Positions 56,175-64,000 of a stretch of DNA of 64,000 nucleotides are shown piece after piece (positions within the stretch are counted from its first letter, which is position 1; each line of letters begins with the position of its first letter). The position numbers were made by a program, and so were the translations under genes. The DNA comes from Marinomonas pontica (GTDB lineage Bacteria; Pseudomonadota; Gammaproteobacteria; Pseudomonadales; Marinomonadaceae): assembly GCF_026191375.1 (NCBI RefSeq), contig NZ_JAODTL010000042.1, positions 1-64,000 of the forward strand, read 5' to 3'. Under the pieces are notes generated by a model. That model saw only the letters and a program-made list of their open reading frames with translations, did no database searches and had not been told where the DNA came from.

Positions 56175-58271
56175 TTATTTGATGACCACTTTTCTAAACA
56201 TGCCAGGCATGTGATATAGCAAATGGCAGTGATATGCCCATTGCCCCAAGGCGTCTGCGGTGACTAAATAGCTGATTTTTGAACCAGGCTGAACCATCAC
56301 AGTATGCTTACGTGGAATGTAATCAGGGTCTCCTGTTTCTAACTCGCTCCATACACCATGTAGATGCATGGGATGAATCATCATGGTGTCGTTCACCAAG
56401 GTAATTCGCACTCTTTCGTTATACGCCAATTCAAGTGGAGCGGAATCAGCAAAATTGATTCCATTAATTGACCACATATAACGATTCATATTGCCCGTTA
56501 GATGCAGCTGGATTTCTCGAGTGGGTTGACGTTTATCATGAGTAGGATGCAAGCCTTTTAGGTCTGCGTAGGTCAGTACTTTACGGTTATAGTTCGCTTG
56601 ATGATCCCTTAAGCCAATACCTGGGTCGTTAAGGCCGCTTTGAGGCATGCCTGATTGCATGTCTACTTGAGGACCATTTTCTGAATCTAGATGCTTAATC
56701 TCATTGTCACTGCCGTAACCTGCTAAACCTAAAGTAGGCATAACCATACTTGGCTGACTGAGATCCATCCCTTCCATGCCAGTCATTGAGCCTGAACCCA
56801 TTGCCATTTTGCTGTGATCCATGCCTTCCATGCCAGCCATTGAGCCTGAACCCATTGCCATTTTGCTGTGATCCATGCCTTCCATGCCAGCCATTGAGCC
56901 TGAGCCCATTGCCATTTTGCTGTGGTCCATGCCTTCCATGCCCGACATAGAGTCTGAACCCATTGCCATTTTACTGTGGTCCATGCCTTCCATGCCTTCC
57001 ATGCCCGACATAGCGTCCGAACCCATCGCCATTTTACTGTGGTCCATGCCTTCCATGCCCGACATAGAGTCCGAACCCATCGCCATTTTACTGTGGTCCA
57101 TGCCCTCCATATTCATGCCCATATCGCCATGCCCTAAGATCGGCATAGGGTCCATATCAGGGATTTTGGCCGTGAACATTTCATCTGACGTGAAGTTACC
57201 AACGGTATAACCAGAACGGTCAATGCTCTGAACGAAAATACAATAAGCATCCTCCATCTTCGGCTCGACTATCACATCGTACGTTTCCGCAACACCAATT
57301 CGAAATTCATCGATGGTAACAGGCTGAACATTTTGTCCATCACTCGCTACCACGGTCATTTTTAAACCTGGAATTCGCACATCAAATATCGTCATCGCAG
57401 AGCTATTAATAAAGCGAAGACGAACTTTTTCTCCTTGTTTAAAGAGTGCTTGCCAAGGTTGTGCCGGTGGGTTCCCATTCATTAAATACGTATAGGTGGC
57501 GCCCGTGACATCAGAAATATCTCGGTCACTCATACGTTCCTGATTCCACATGGAGCGTGCTCTCCATGTGTTCACCAACCCTTGTTTTTTGATATCAGAA
57601 AACAAATCAGACATCGTTCTTTCACTGTAATTGTAATAGTCTGATTGCTTCTTTAAATTCGCATATATCGTTTCAGGCGCCTCATCCGACCAGTCCGACA
57701 GCATGATGACATGCTCCCGATCAAACACAACAGGGTCTGCTTCTTTAGGGTCTATAACAATCGCGCCATACACTCCCGTTTGTTCTTGAAAACCTGAATG
57801 ACTGTGATACCAATAGGTACCACTTTGCTTAACTGGAAATTTATATTCGAATGTTTCTCCCGGTTTGATGCCCGCAAAACTAAGGCCAGGAACGCCATCC
57901 ATTTCTGTCGGTAAAATCATCCCATGCCAGTGCAAAGAGCTGTCATGATCAAGATTGTTTTTTACTCTTAGCGTGACCGTTTCACCTTCTTTCCAGCGTA
58001 ACAAGGGTCCGGGAAACAGTTGATTAATGACCGTTGCTCTAGCAGGCGTTCCCGTAAAATTAACGGTTTTATAATCAATGCTTAAATCAAAAACTTTCCC
58101 AGATAACTGAGTTAAAGATTGGCCAATGGCACTTGCTAGTGCATTTTTTGAAAACGGAATGGTAGTTAAAGCCAGCATGGCAGAAGCACCAAATACAAAC
58201 TGACGACGGCTAAGCACTGTACCGCTCGATGATTTGTTCTGCTCTTCGTGTGAAGGTTTGAATACTGTCAT
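56175..58271 (-). CDS. copA: Periplasmic multicopper oxidase CopA with Met-rich repeats
   Basis: This 698-residue protein has a Tat signal (SRRQFVFGASAMLALTTIPF, residues 20-39). Copper sites are in SSLHWHGMILP, YWYHSHSGFQEQTG, HPMHLHGVWSE and WAYHCHLLYHMPGM. Between residues 386 and 502 it carries six tandem copies of an 18-residue unit based on MEGMDHSKMAMGS, with a partial seventh. These Met/His repeats should bind many copper ions. CopA oxidises Cu(I) and sequesters copper in the periplasm. GGGAG lies before the ATG. It is followed at once by copB. Confidence 0.95.
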   Translation of the reverse strand: MTVFKPSHEEQNKSSSGTVLSRRQFVFGASAMLALTTIPFSKNALASAIGQSLTQLSGKVFDLSIDYKTVNFTGTPARATVINQLFPGPLLRWKEGETVTLRVKNNLDHDSSLHWHGMILPTEMDGVPGLSFAGIKPGETFEYKFPVKQSGTYWYHSHSGFQEQTGVYGAIVIDPKEADPVVFDREHVIMLSDWSDEAPETIYANLKKQSDYYNYSERTMSDLFSDIKKQGLVNTWRARSMWNQERMSDRDISDVTGATYTYLMNGNPPAQPWQALFKQGEKVRLRFINSSAMTIFDVRIPGLKMTVVASDGQNVQPVTIDEFRIGVAETYDVIVEPKMEDAYCIFVQSIDRSGYTVGNFTSDEMFTAKIPDMDPMPILGHGDMGMNMEGMDHSKMAMGSDSMSGMEGMDHSKMAMGSDAMSGMEGMEGMDHSKMAMGSDSMSGMEGMDHSKMAMGSGSMAGMEGMDHSKMAMGSGSMAGMEGMDHSKMAMGSGSMTGMEGMDLSQPSMVMPTLGLAGYGSDNEIKHLDSENGPQVDMQSGMPQSGLNDPGIGLRDHQANYNRKVLTYADLKGLHPTHDKRQPTREIQLHLTGNMNRYMWSINGINFADSAPLELAYNERVRITLVNDTMMIHPMHLHGVWSELETGDPDYIPRKHTVMVQPGSKISYLVTADALGQWAYHCHLLYHMPGMFRKVVIK
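56764..57110. repeat. 54-bp tandem repeat inside copA
   Basis: Six units of 54 bp encode the MEGMDHSKMAMGSxSMxG block, with a partial seventh at the end; one unit carries a 9-bp insertion (extra MEG). Units fall into two sequence groups (DSMSG and GSMAG), which suggests step-wise duplication. Confidence 0.85.
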
Positions 58272-58482
58272 AAACTGAACTCCCTTAATCTAATTAAACC
58301 CACAACACCTGTTTGCAGGTGCAACCAAATAATGTAATGAATAAAAGACATAATTGTCTCCAACAATGTTCTTGAGAAGATCCAATACAGGCATTATCCC
58401 TGTAGTGGATAAAAGGTTAATAATAGAAAATAACGGTTAGTGACCTTGGAGCGTCCGACAAAACGACGGATTCATCCGAAGA

Positions 58483-58879
58483 TTAAGAAAGTATCGGAGG
58501 GCGATATAAAGAAGAGCTATTCAACGGTAGCTCTTGTTGAACTAGATGAGCACTACTCTGACTCAGTTGAGAGCCGTAATAAATCCACTGACGATCAATG
58601 ATCGCGGCCATCGACATGCAAACGCTCATCGGACACGAGCTTTTGTCTTTGCAACAATCTAACGCATTCGTGACCGGCAATATTTGAACATACTGATCTG
58701 TGTGTGTTTCAACAGACGCGTTGTGCAACGAAGCCTTATGATCGACCATCGAGCCATAAGTAGCAGTAGCAGTAAGTTGCATTGAGTGATATGCCATTGG
58801 ACCAGCCACAGAAGTCATTATCTGGCTAACAAACACGGAGCAAAACAAATATAATGATAACGATTTTATTTTGTCTCAT
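58483..58879 (-). CDS. Small Cys/Met/His-rich exported protein of the copper locus (start frame uncertain)
   Basis: The coding frame reads SLSLYLFCSVFVSQIMTS at its start, a signal-like segment, then a His/Met-containing part and CCKDKSSCPMSVCMSM near the middle. No ATG lies in this frame before that segment. A well-placed ATG at 58879, behind GGGGAAGAATA, is one frame off. Removing one A from the A runs at 58866-58874 would join them as MRQIKSLSLYLF. The protein has about 130 residues, and the metal-ligand content fits a copper-binding role. No firm family was recognised. Confidence 0.6.
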
Positions 58880-58935
58880 TATTCTTCCCCAATCAACTTT
58901 CACCCCAAACAACATCACTTTAAATACACCTCTAA

Positions 58936-59829
58936 TTAATGCATTGGAGGACCAACAAACGTCGTAAATATCGCCGTGACCACCAAAATAGAAGAAGCGA
59001 TCATTTTTTCCATTAAAATAGATTTTTGAATAAGAAATGTATTACCGCGTTTCAGTATTAACGGCACAAGATGTAATTTATGGTATGCCGCCATCACCAG
59101 AATAACAACGACCAAAGCAAGTTTCACCAACAACCAGAAACCATAGTCTGACGAGAATAAGTCTTGCCATCCTGTCAGAACATAGCTCATCCATGCTCCA
59201 CAGATAATCAAAATCAAAACAGCAACCGCTGCAAGTTCGCCAAAACGCTCTAAGATTCGATTAGATTCCTGGTGCGTGGATTTTCGCGCAACCAACCACA
59301 AAGGGAATAGCAACCCTAACCACCAAGCAGCAATCAAGATATGAGTAAAGAATATAATTTGATAATACCAAGCTTGCTCTGTCGCATGACCCGTGAATGA
59401 AAACGAATAAATCAAACTGGCTATGCCCAAGGAAGCGACCATTAATGCAAGGCGTGAAAATGGCCACAGACTGAAGGCACGATCCGACCCAAGGGTAAAT
59501 GACGCTATGATCACCAAGCAATAACCAATCACATTAGCGATTAAGGTACTGCCCGCAGGCGAATCCCAATAGATAGAGACCATCATAGGGTCAAACATGA
59601 GCGATAGACCCTCTTCCATCGCCCCACCAACGAGGATAAAAAAATAAGCTATTGTCGCCGCTAAACCAATCAACGCACCTCCTCGTACGTACCTTTTTAT
59701 ACTACTCAATAAAGCAGACTGATGACGCAACAAACAAAATGCAAATAGCCCACCTACAACGCTTGATATACCAAAATACAATAACCAACGTGTCAATAAT
59801 TGCGCGATTTCCCAGTTCGTTAACATCAT
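58936..59829 (-). CDS. copD: Copper resistance membrane protein CopD
   Basis: This 297-residue protein has about eight membrane segments and the CopD-family features: NWEIAQLLTRWLLYFGISSV at the start, SFSFTGHATEQAWYYQIIFF and THILIAAWWLGLLFPLW in the middle, with histidines inside helices. It is thought to pass copper inward across the membrane, working with CopC. AAGGGG precedes the ATG. It follows copC by 81 bases. Confidence 0.9.
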   Translation of the reverse strand: MMLTNWEIAQLLTRWLLYFGISSVVGGLFAFCLLRHQSALLSSIKRYVRGGALIGLAATIAYFFILVGGAMEEGLSLMFDPMMVSIYWDSPAGSTLIANVIGYCLVIIASFTLGSDRAFSLWPFSRLALMVASLGIASLIYSFSFTGHATEQAWYYQIIFFTHILIAAWWLGLLFPLWLVARKSTHQESNRILERFGELAAVAVLILIICGAWMSYVLTGWQDLFSSDYGFWLLVKLALVVVILVMAAYHKLHLVPLILKRGNTFLIQKSILMEKMIASSILVVTAIFTTFVGPPMH

Positions 59830-59910
59830 ACAGCCCCTTTTTTATAAAATGAAAAGCCTAAAAGATATAATCTAATTAGCCAGTTGAACTAAACAGTTTA
59901 AATGTTCAAA

Positions 59911-60258
59911 TTAATGCTGCATAAAACCATAAGAGCCTTTCATCATGTGTCCATCTTCGCCCATTGCTTTCCAATGAACTGTATAACTGTCCGGCGCCAA
60001 CATTGGTAGCATAGTTTGAAAATTTTTCGTTGTTGCACCGTCACGATTAAACCGAACCGACACGGGCTTACCTTTAGATCCTACTACCTTGAGACTTACA
60101 ACTTTCATAGGGTTCTGGAAATTTAGCTCTACTCGTTCTGCTTGAGCCATTAGCATGGCACCGTCTTTGGGGTATGTCATTGTCATCATGCCGTGTGCAT
60201 ATACGTTTACAGCAGCTGTCATTGCGAATACAGAAAGCGCTAATTTGATTTTGTTCAT
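59911..60258 (-). CDS. copC: Periplasmic copper-binding protein CopC
   Basis: This 115-residue protein has signal peptide LALSVFAMTAAVNVYA, cleaved so that His becomes the first mature residue (AHGMMTM), as needed for the Cu(II) site of CopC. The rest is the CopC beta-barrel: VELNFQNPMKVVSLKVV, YTVHWKAMGEDGHMMKGSYG. The histidines in VHWK and DGHMM complete the site. AAAGGATCATAGT precedes the ATG. It sits between cusA and copD. Confidence 0.93.
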   Translation of the reverse strand: MNKIKLALSVFAMTAAVNVYAHGMMTMTYPKDGAMLMAQAERVELNFQNPMKVVSLKVVGSKGKPVSVRFNRDGATTKNFQTMLPMLAPDSYTVHWKAMGEDGHMMKGSYGFMQH

Positions 60259-60388
60259 ACTATGATCCTTTAAAGTTTAATTGCTTTGAGCTTAATATTG
60301 GTTTGCACTGGCACAAAGAGGAGCCCACCTGTACCAGCATTTTGTGCGGCTCTGAAAAACCGCGTTTTACATCGATTGAAACAAACAC

Positions 60389-63300
60389 TCATTTCAATGA
60401 AGATTTTTTCCATAGAAAATACACCGCAGGCAAAACTAATAACGTCAGTACGACCGCGCTCACCATACCGCCAACCATAGGTGCAGCGATTCGACTCATC
60501 ACCTCCGATCCCGTTCCAGTACCATATAAAATTGGCAACAAGCCGATAATGATGGATACCGCCGTCATCATCACCGGACGAACTCGCATACCAGAGCCAT
60601 GAAGCACCGCATGGTAAAGCGTGTCCGCGCGAGGTAAGACGCCTTTTTCAGCGCATTTTTTTTGTGTCTCTACCCAAGCTTGATTCAAATACATCAGCAT
60701 AATGACGCCGATTTCCACGGCCACGCCAGCCAGCGCAATGAAGCCAACCCCCACAGCAACCGAGAAATTGAAGCCAGACAAATACATCAGCCAGATACTA
60801 CCCACCATAGCAAATGGCAAGGTGCCCATAATGATCGCCACCTCGTAGAAATTACGGAAGTTGATATACAAGAGGACAATAATGATGGCCAATGTAAGCG
60901 GCACTACATAAGTCAGCTTTTCTTTTGCCCGTTGCATATACTCATATTGACCAGACCAATTTAACGAATAACCTGCTGGTAATTGCACTTGATCTGCTAC
61001 GATTTTTTGTGCGTTTTCGACATAACGACCAATATCTACACCTTCAATGTCCACAAAGGTCCAACCGTTTAAACGCGCGTTTTCACTTTTTAATCCTGGC
61101 GGACCTTCTTCCACATACACATCAGCAATATCCCCCAAAGCAATTCGTAAACCATTCGGAGTCACGATTGGCAAAAGGGCTAATTGCTCTGGTGAATCAC
61201 GATATTCTTGTGGATAGCGAACATTAATGGGATAGCGCTCAAGCCCCTCAATAGTATTCGTGACATTCATGCCACCCACCGCCGAAGAGATAAGCTCTTG
61301 AACATCTTGAATGTTCAGCCCATAACGCGATGCCTTCGCGCGATTAATGTCTATATTGACGTAACGACCACCGGCCACACGCTCAGAATAAACCGATGCC
61401 GTGCCTTCAACTGGTTTCAAGATTTTCTCTAGCTGCAAACCAATATCTTGAATCACTTTTAGATCAGGACCTGCAACCTTTATACCCACAGGGGTTTTGA
61501 TGCCCGTTGCCAGCATATCGATTCGTGTTTTGATCGGCATTACCCAAGCGTTAGTAATGCCAGGGATCTTGACCAGCTGATCCAGCTCTTGCTTGATCTT
61601 GTCGCTGGTCATACCGTCTCGCCATTCAGAACGAGGCTTGAGTTGAATAAAGGTTTCGATCATCGTCAAAGGTGCTGGGTCTGTCGCGGTTTCCGCGCGG
61701 CCAACCTTCCCAAAGACAGTTTTCACTTCTGGCAAGGTCGCAATTAATTTATTCGTTTGCTGCAATACCTGACGTGCTTGTCCGATGGAGATCCCCGGAT
61801 AGGCAGTTGGCATGTACATCAAATCACCTTCGTCTAGGTTAGGAATAAACTCACTGCCCAACTTATTTAACGGCCACATACCAATGGCAAATATAGCAAT
61901 TGCCACCAAAATGGTGGTTTTCGGAAAACTCAACACGGCTTTCAGCGCTGGCATATACACCGCGATCAAAGCCCGATTAACGGGGTTTTTATGCTCAGGC
62001 AAGACTTTACCTCGCACAAAGTACCCCATCAAAACAGGTACCAGAGTGATGGCTAATGCCGCCGATGCGGCCATGGCATAGGTTTTGGTATAGGCCAACG
62101 GGCCAAACATCCGTCCTTCTTGGGATTCCAAGGTAAACACAGGCACGAAACTGACGGTGATAATCAGCAGACTAAAGAATAACGCGGGGCCGACTTCGGT
62201 AGCCGCGGCGGTCACAACCTGCCAACGGTTCTCCTTGGTCATTTCGACTTTTTCCATATGCTTATGGAGATTTTCTATCATCACGATTGCACCATCAATC
62301 ATGGCGCCAATGGCAATCGCAATACCGCCAAGCGACATGATATTGGCATTAATACCCTGCAAATGCATGACGATGAAGGCGGTCAAAATACCGACAGGCA
62401 GACTGATGATGGCCACCAAAGAGGAACGCACATGAAAAAGAAACACCATACAAACCAACGCAACCACAAGGAACTCTTCCAGCAGTTTGGTCCATAAATT
62501 CTCCACGGCACGATCAATCAAACCAGAACGATCATAAACCGTCACCACCTCAACGCCTTTTGGCAAGCTAGATTTCAAGGTTTCCAATTTCGCTTTTACG
62601 CCTTCGATGGTTTTCTGTGCGTTTTCACCAAAACGCATCACCACCACGCCGCCGACAGTTTCGCCTTCACCATTGAGATCTGCTAACCCTCGACGCATTT
62701 GTGGGCCAATACCAACGTCTGCCACATCTTTGATCGTCAACGGTGTGCCACTTTCACTGACGCCAAGCGGAATCATTTCAATATCTTCGACGCTCTGTAT
62801 ATAACCAGACGCTCGAACCATGTATTCAGCTTCAGCCATTTCAATGACCGACGCGCCGACTTCCTGATTGCCGCGTTTTATAGCATTTTGAATGTGGCTC
62901 AATGGCATGTTTAACGCGCGCAATTTATCTGGATTCACACTTACCTGATATTGCTTCACCATGCCGCCAATGGGCGCCACTTCCGATACGCCAGGCACGG
63001 TTTGTAATTCATACTTCAAGAACCAGTCTTGCAGTGAACGCAATTGACTCAAGTCGTTTTGACCGGTTTTATCGACCAAGGCGTATAAATACACCCAGCC
63101 GACACCCGTTGCGTCTGGCCCCAATTGCGCCCTTGCGTTACTGGGCAAGGATGGCGCAACCTGACTTAAATACTCCAACACTCGGCTTCTCGCCCAATAC
63201 ATATCGGTATCTTCATCAAAAATCACGTAGACATACGAATCCCCAAAGAACGAATAACCGCGCACTGTTTGAGCACCGGGCACAGACAACATCGCCGTGG

Positions 63301-63508
63301 TCAACGGGTACGTAACTTGATCTTCCACAACTTGTGGCGCTTGTCCTGGATAGCTGGTTTTAATGATAACTTGCACATCAGACAAGTCAGGAATGGCATC
63401 AACGGGAGTATTCTTTAACGAATACAAGCCAGCGCCCACTAAAATAAAAGTAGCCAATAACACCATGAATCGGTTGTTTATGGACCAACGAATGATCGCT
63501 TCAATCAT
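60389..63508 (-). CDS. cusA: Heavy-metal RND efflux pump CusA/CzcA
   Basis: This 1039-residue inner-membrane pump (E. coli CusA has 1047) has twelve membrane helices and two large periplasmic loops. TM4 carries [20 protein letters not shown], typical of Cu/Ag pumps, and the N-terminus has [20 protein letters not shown]. Met residues for Cu(I) lie in the second periplasmic loop. It moves Cu(I)/Ag(I) from the periplasm and inner membrane out of the cell with CusB and an outer-membrane channel; no cusC gene is in the window. AGGGG precedes the ATG. It starts 9 bases after cusB. Confidence 0.95.
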   Translation of the reverse strand: MIEAIIRWSINNRFMVLLATFILVGAGLYSLKNTPVDAIPDLSDVQVIIKTSYPGQAPQVVEDQVTYPLTTAMLSVPGAQTVRGYSFFGDSYVYVIFDEDTDMYWARSRVLEYLSQVAPSLPSNARAQLGPDATGVGWVYLYALVDKTGQNDLSQLRSLQDWFLKYELQTVPGVSEVAPIGGMVKQYQVSVNPDKLRALNMPLSHIQNAIKRGNQEVGASVIEMAEAEYMVRASGYIQSVEDIEMIPLGVSESGTPLTIKDVADVGIGPQMRRGLADLNGEGETVGGVVVMRFGENAQKTIEGVKAKLETLKSSLPKGVEVVTVYDRSGLIDRAVENLWTKLLEEFLVVALVCMVFLFHVRSSLVAIISLPVGILTAFIVMHLQGINANIMSLGGIAIAIGAMIDGAIVMIENLHKHMEKVEMTKENRWQVVTAAATEVGPALFFSLLIITVSFVPVFTLESQEGRMFGPLAYTKTYAMAASAALAITLVPVLMGYFVRGKVLPEHKNPVNRALIAVYMPALKAVLSFPKTTILVAIAIFAIGMWPLNKLGSEFIPNLDEGDLMYMPTAYPGISIGQARQVLQQTNKLIATLPEVKTVFGKVGRAETATDPAPLTMIETFIQLKPRSEWRDGMTSDKIKQELDQLVKIPGITNAWVMPIKTRIDMLATGIKTPVGIKVAGPDLKVIQDIGLQLEKILKPVEGTASVYSERVAGGRYVNIDINRAKASRYGLNIQDVQELISSAVGGMNVTNTIEGLERYPINVRYPQEYRDSPEQLALLPIVTPNGLRIALGDIADVYVEEGPPGLKSENARLNGWTFVDIEGVDIGRYVENAQKIVADQVQLPAGYSLNWSGQYEYMQRAKEKLTYVVPLTLAIIIVLLYINFRNFYEVAIIMGTLPFAMVGSIWLMYLSGFNFSVAVGVGFIALAGVAVEIGVIMLMYLNQAWVETQKKCAEKGVLPRADTLYHAVLHGSGMRVRPVMMTAVSIIIGLLPILYGTGTGSEVMSRIAAPMVGGMVSAVVLTLLVLPAVYFLWKKSSLK

Positions 63509-63517
63509 GATATTCCC

Positions 63518-64000
63518 CTACTCCGTGTCAGCGTCAAAATAGTCAGTGACCATGAATTTCACACTGCTTTCCCGCGTAATCTCAAGCTGAATATCTCTAC
63601 CAATTGGCAATTCATCCAGCGTCAACCAATCAGCTAACTCAAAGTCCATCGTCATCTTTGGCCATTTCCAATCAGTAATAGCATCATGATTCACATTCAC
63701 CATCCGCGTTGTCGCATCAATACGATTAATGCGTGCGGCTACCCAAACATTGTTAGCAGGTTCTGCTACTGACATTTCATTGCCAGACATTGACGTGTTA
63801 GTCATTTCAGTGCCACTGGCAGGCATTGACGTCTGCTCACTGTCTATATTCATGCGTTTGAAATCCGAGCTTTTGCTGGATTCAGAGTCCAACAAAAACT
63901 GCGCCGATGTCACGACCTCATCACCCAACACCAAGCCATCTAAAATTTCCACGTAGTCATCGCCGAACGCGCCGGTTTCAACTGCAATCGATTTATAACG
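63518..64000 (-). CDS. cusB: CusB-type membrane-fusion protein with a fused CusF-like domain (C-terminal part)
   Basis: The frame enters from beyond the window and ends at 63518; 160 residues are visible. The first 40 (EILDGLVLGDEVVTSAQFLL) are the end of a CusB-family adaptor. A Met/Ser-rich linker follows, and then a CusF-like barrel: INRIDATTRMVNVNHDAI, then WPKMTMDFELAD, which holds the Trp and two Met of the CusF Cu(I) site (the His is in NVNHD). Fusion of chaperone and adaptor in one chain is seen in some marine and environmental bacteria; in E. coli CusF is separate. The gene is directly upstream of cusA. Confidence 0.9.
   Translation of the reverse strand, partial: RYKSIAVETGAFGDDYVEILDGLVLGDEVVTSAQFLLDSESSKSSDFKRMNIDSEQTSMPASGTEMTNTSMSGNEMSVAEPANNVWVAARINRIDATTRMVNVNHDAITDWKWPKMTMDFELADWLTLDELPIGRDIQLEITRESSVKFMVTDYFDADTE

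Noticed and set aside
56764-57110. CRISPR-like regular repeats
   Set aside because: The repeats are in frame, encode a Met/His block of copA, and have no unique spacers.

Overview
The window looks like a chromosomal segment of a marine gammaproteobacterium of the Oceanospirillales, most likely Marinomonas or a close relative. This is inferred from gene content (opgGH, atoDABE with a divergent LysR regulator, many LysR and Rieske catabolic genes, an unusually complete copper locus) and a moderate GC content. No 16S or other typing gene is present.

Layout. (1) 1-5.1 kb: the 5' part of a zinc alcohol dehydrogenase, two LysR regulators, a frameshifted MBL-fold gene coupled to a DsbA-family gene, and an LpxR-like outer-membrane protein. 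(2) 5.3-10.4 kb: atoDABE for acetoacetate/short-chain acid use, with a divergent LysR. (3) 10.6-17.8 kb: housekeeping genes, namely glutathione-independent formaldehyde dehydrogenase, the NAD(P)HX repair enzyme, a VF530-type protein, and opgGH for periplasmic glucans. (4) 18-41.6 kb: a large aromatic-catabolism region. It holds a MobA-like hydroxylase, a MarR-controlled VanAB-like Rieske oxygenase, an orphan TRAP binding protein and a cyclase. A long minus-strand block follows (DUF1302, DUF1329, alpha/beta hydrolase, VOC dioxygenase, MFS, YCF48-like, RND/MMPL, Rieske ferredoxin, FAD monooxygenase, cupin, FAH, epimerase), divergent from a NodD/NahR-type LysR. Its enzyme set recalls flavonoid A-ring degradation (the fde genes of Herbaspirillum), but the substrate is inferred, not shown. 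(5) 41.6-44.8 kb: a Cys-type sulfatase and its radical-SAM maturase. (6) 45-52.1 kb: a toxin-antitoxin island with two near-identical hipBA modules, one abiE pair and a Fic remnant. These sit among repeated roughly 0.45 kb leader units that carry a tRNA-Val(GAC) 3'-end fragment, a terminator, regularly spaced palindromes and 41-bp dyads. (7) 52.3-64 kb: a minus-strand copper-resistance array cusB(F)-cusA-copC-copD-(small gene)-copA-copB-(small membrane protein)-P-type ATPase-DUF411, ending in a strong terminator.

An important caveat: at least nine genes are broken by single-base indels, mostly in short homopolymers, and a tenth is probable. The reading frames otherwise look intact and well conserved. 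This suggests sequence errors more than gene decay, although three sites coincide with canonical -1 slippery heptamers in the right phase. I list the restored genes over their full span and mark where the frame breaks.

The most unusual part is the toxin-antitoxin island. Its repeated leaders look like traces of a modular, tRNA-targeting exchange system with no integrase in the window.
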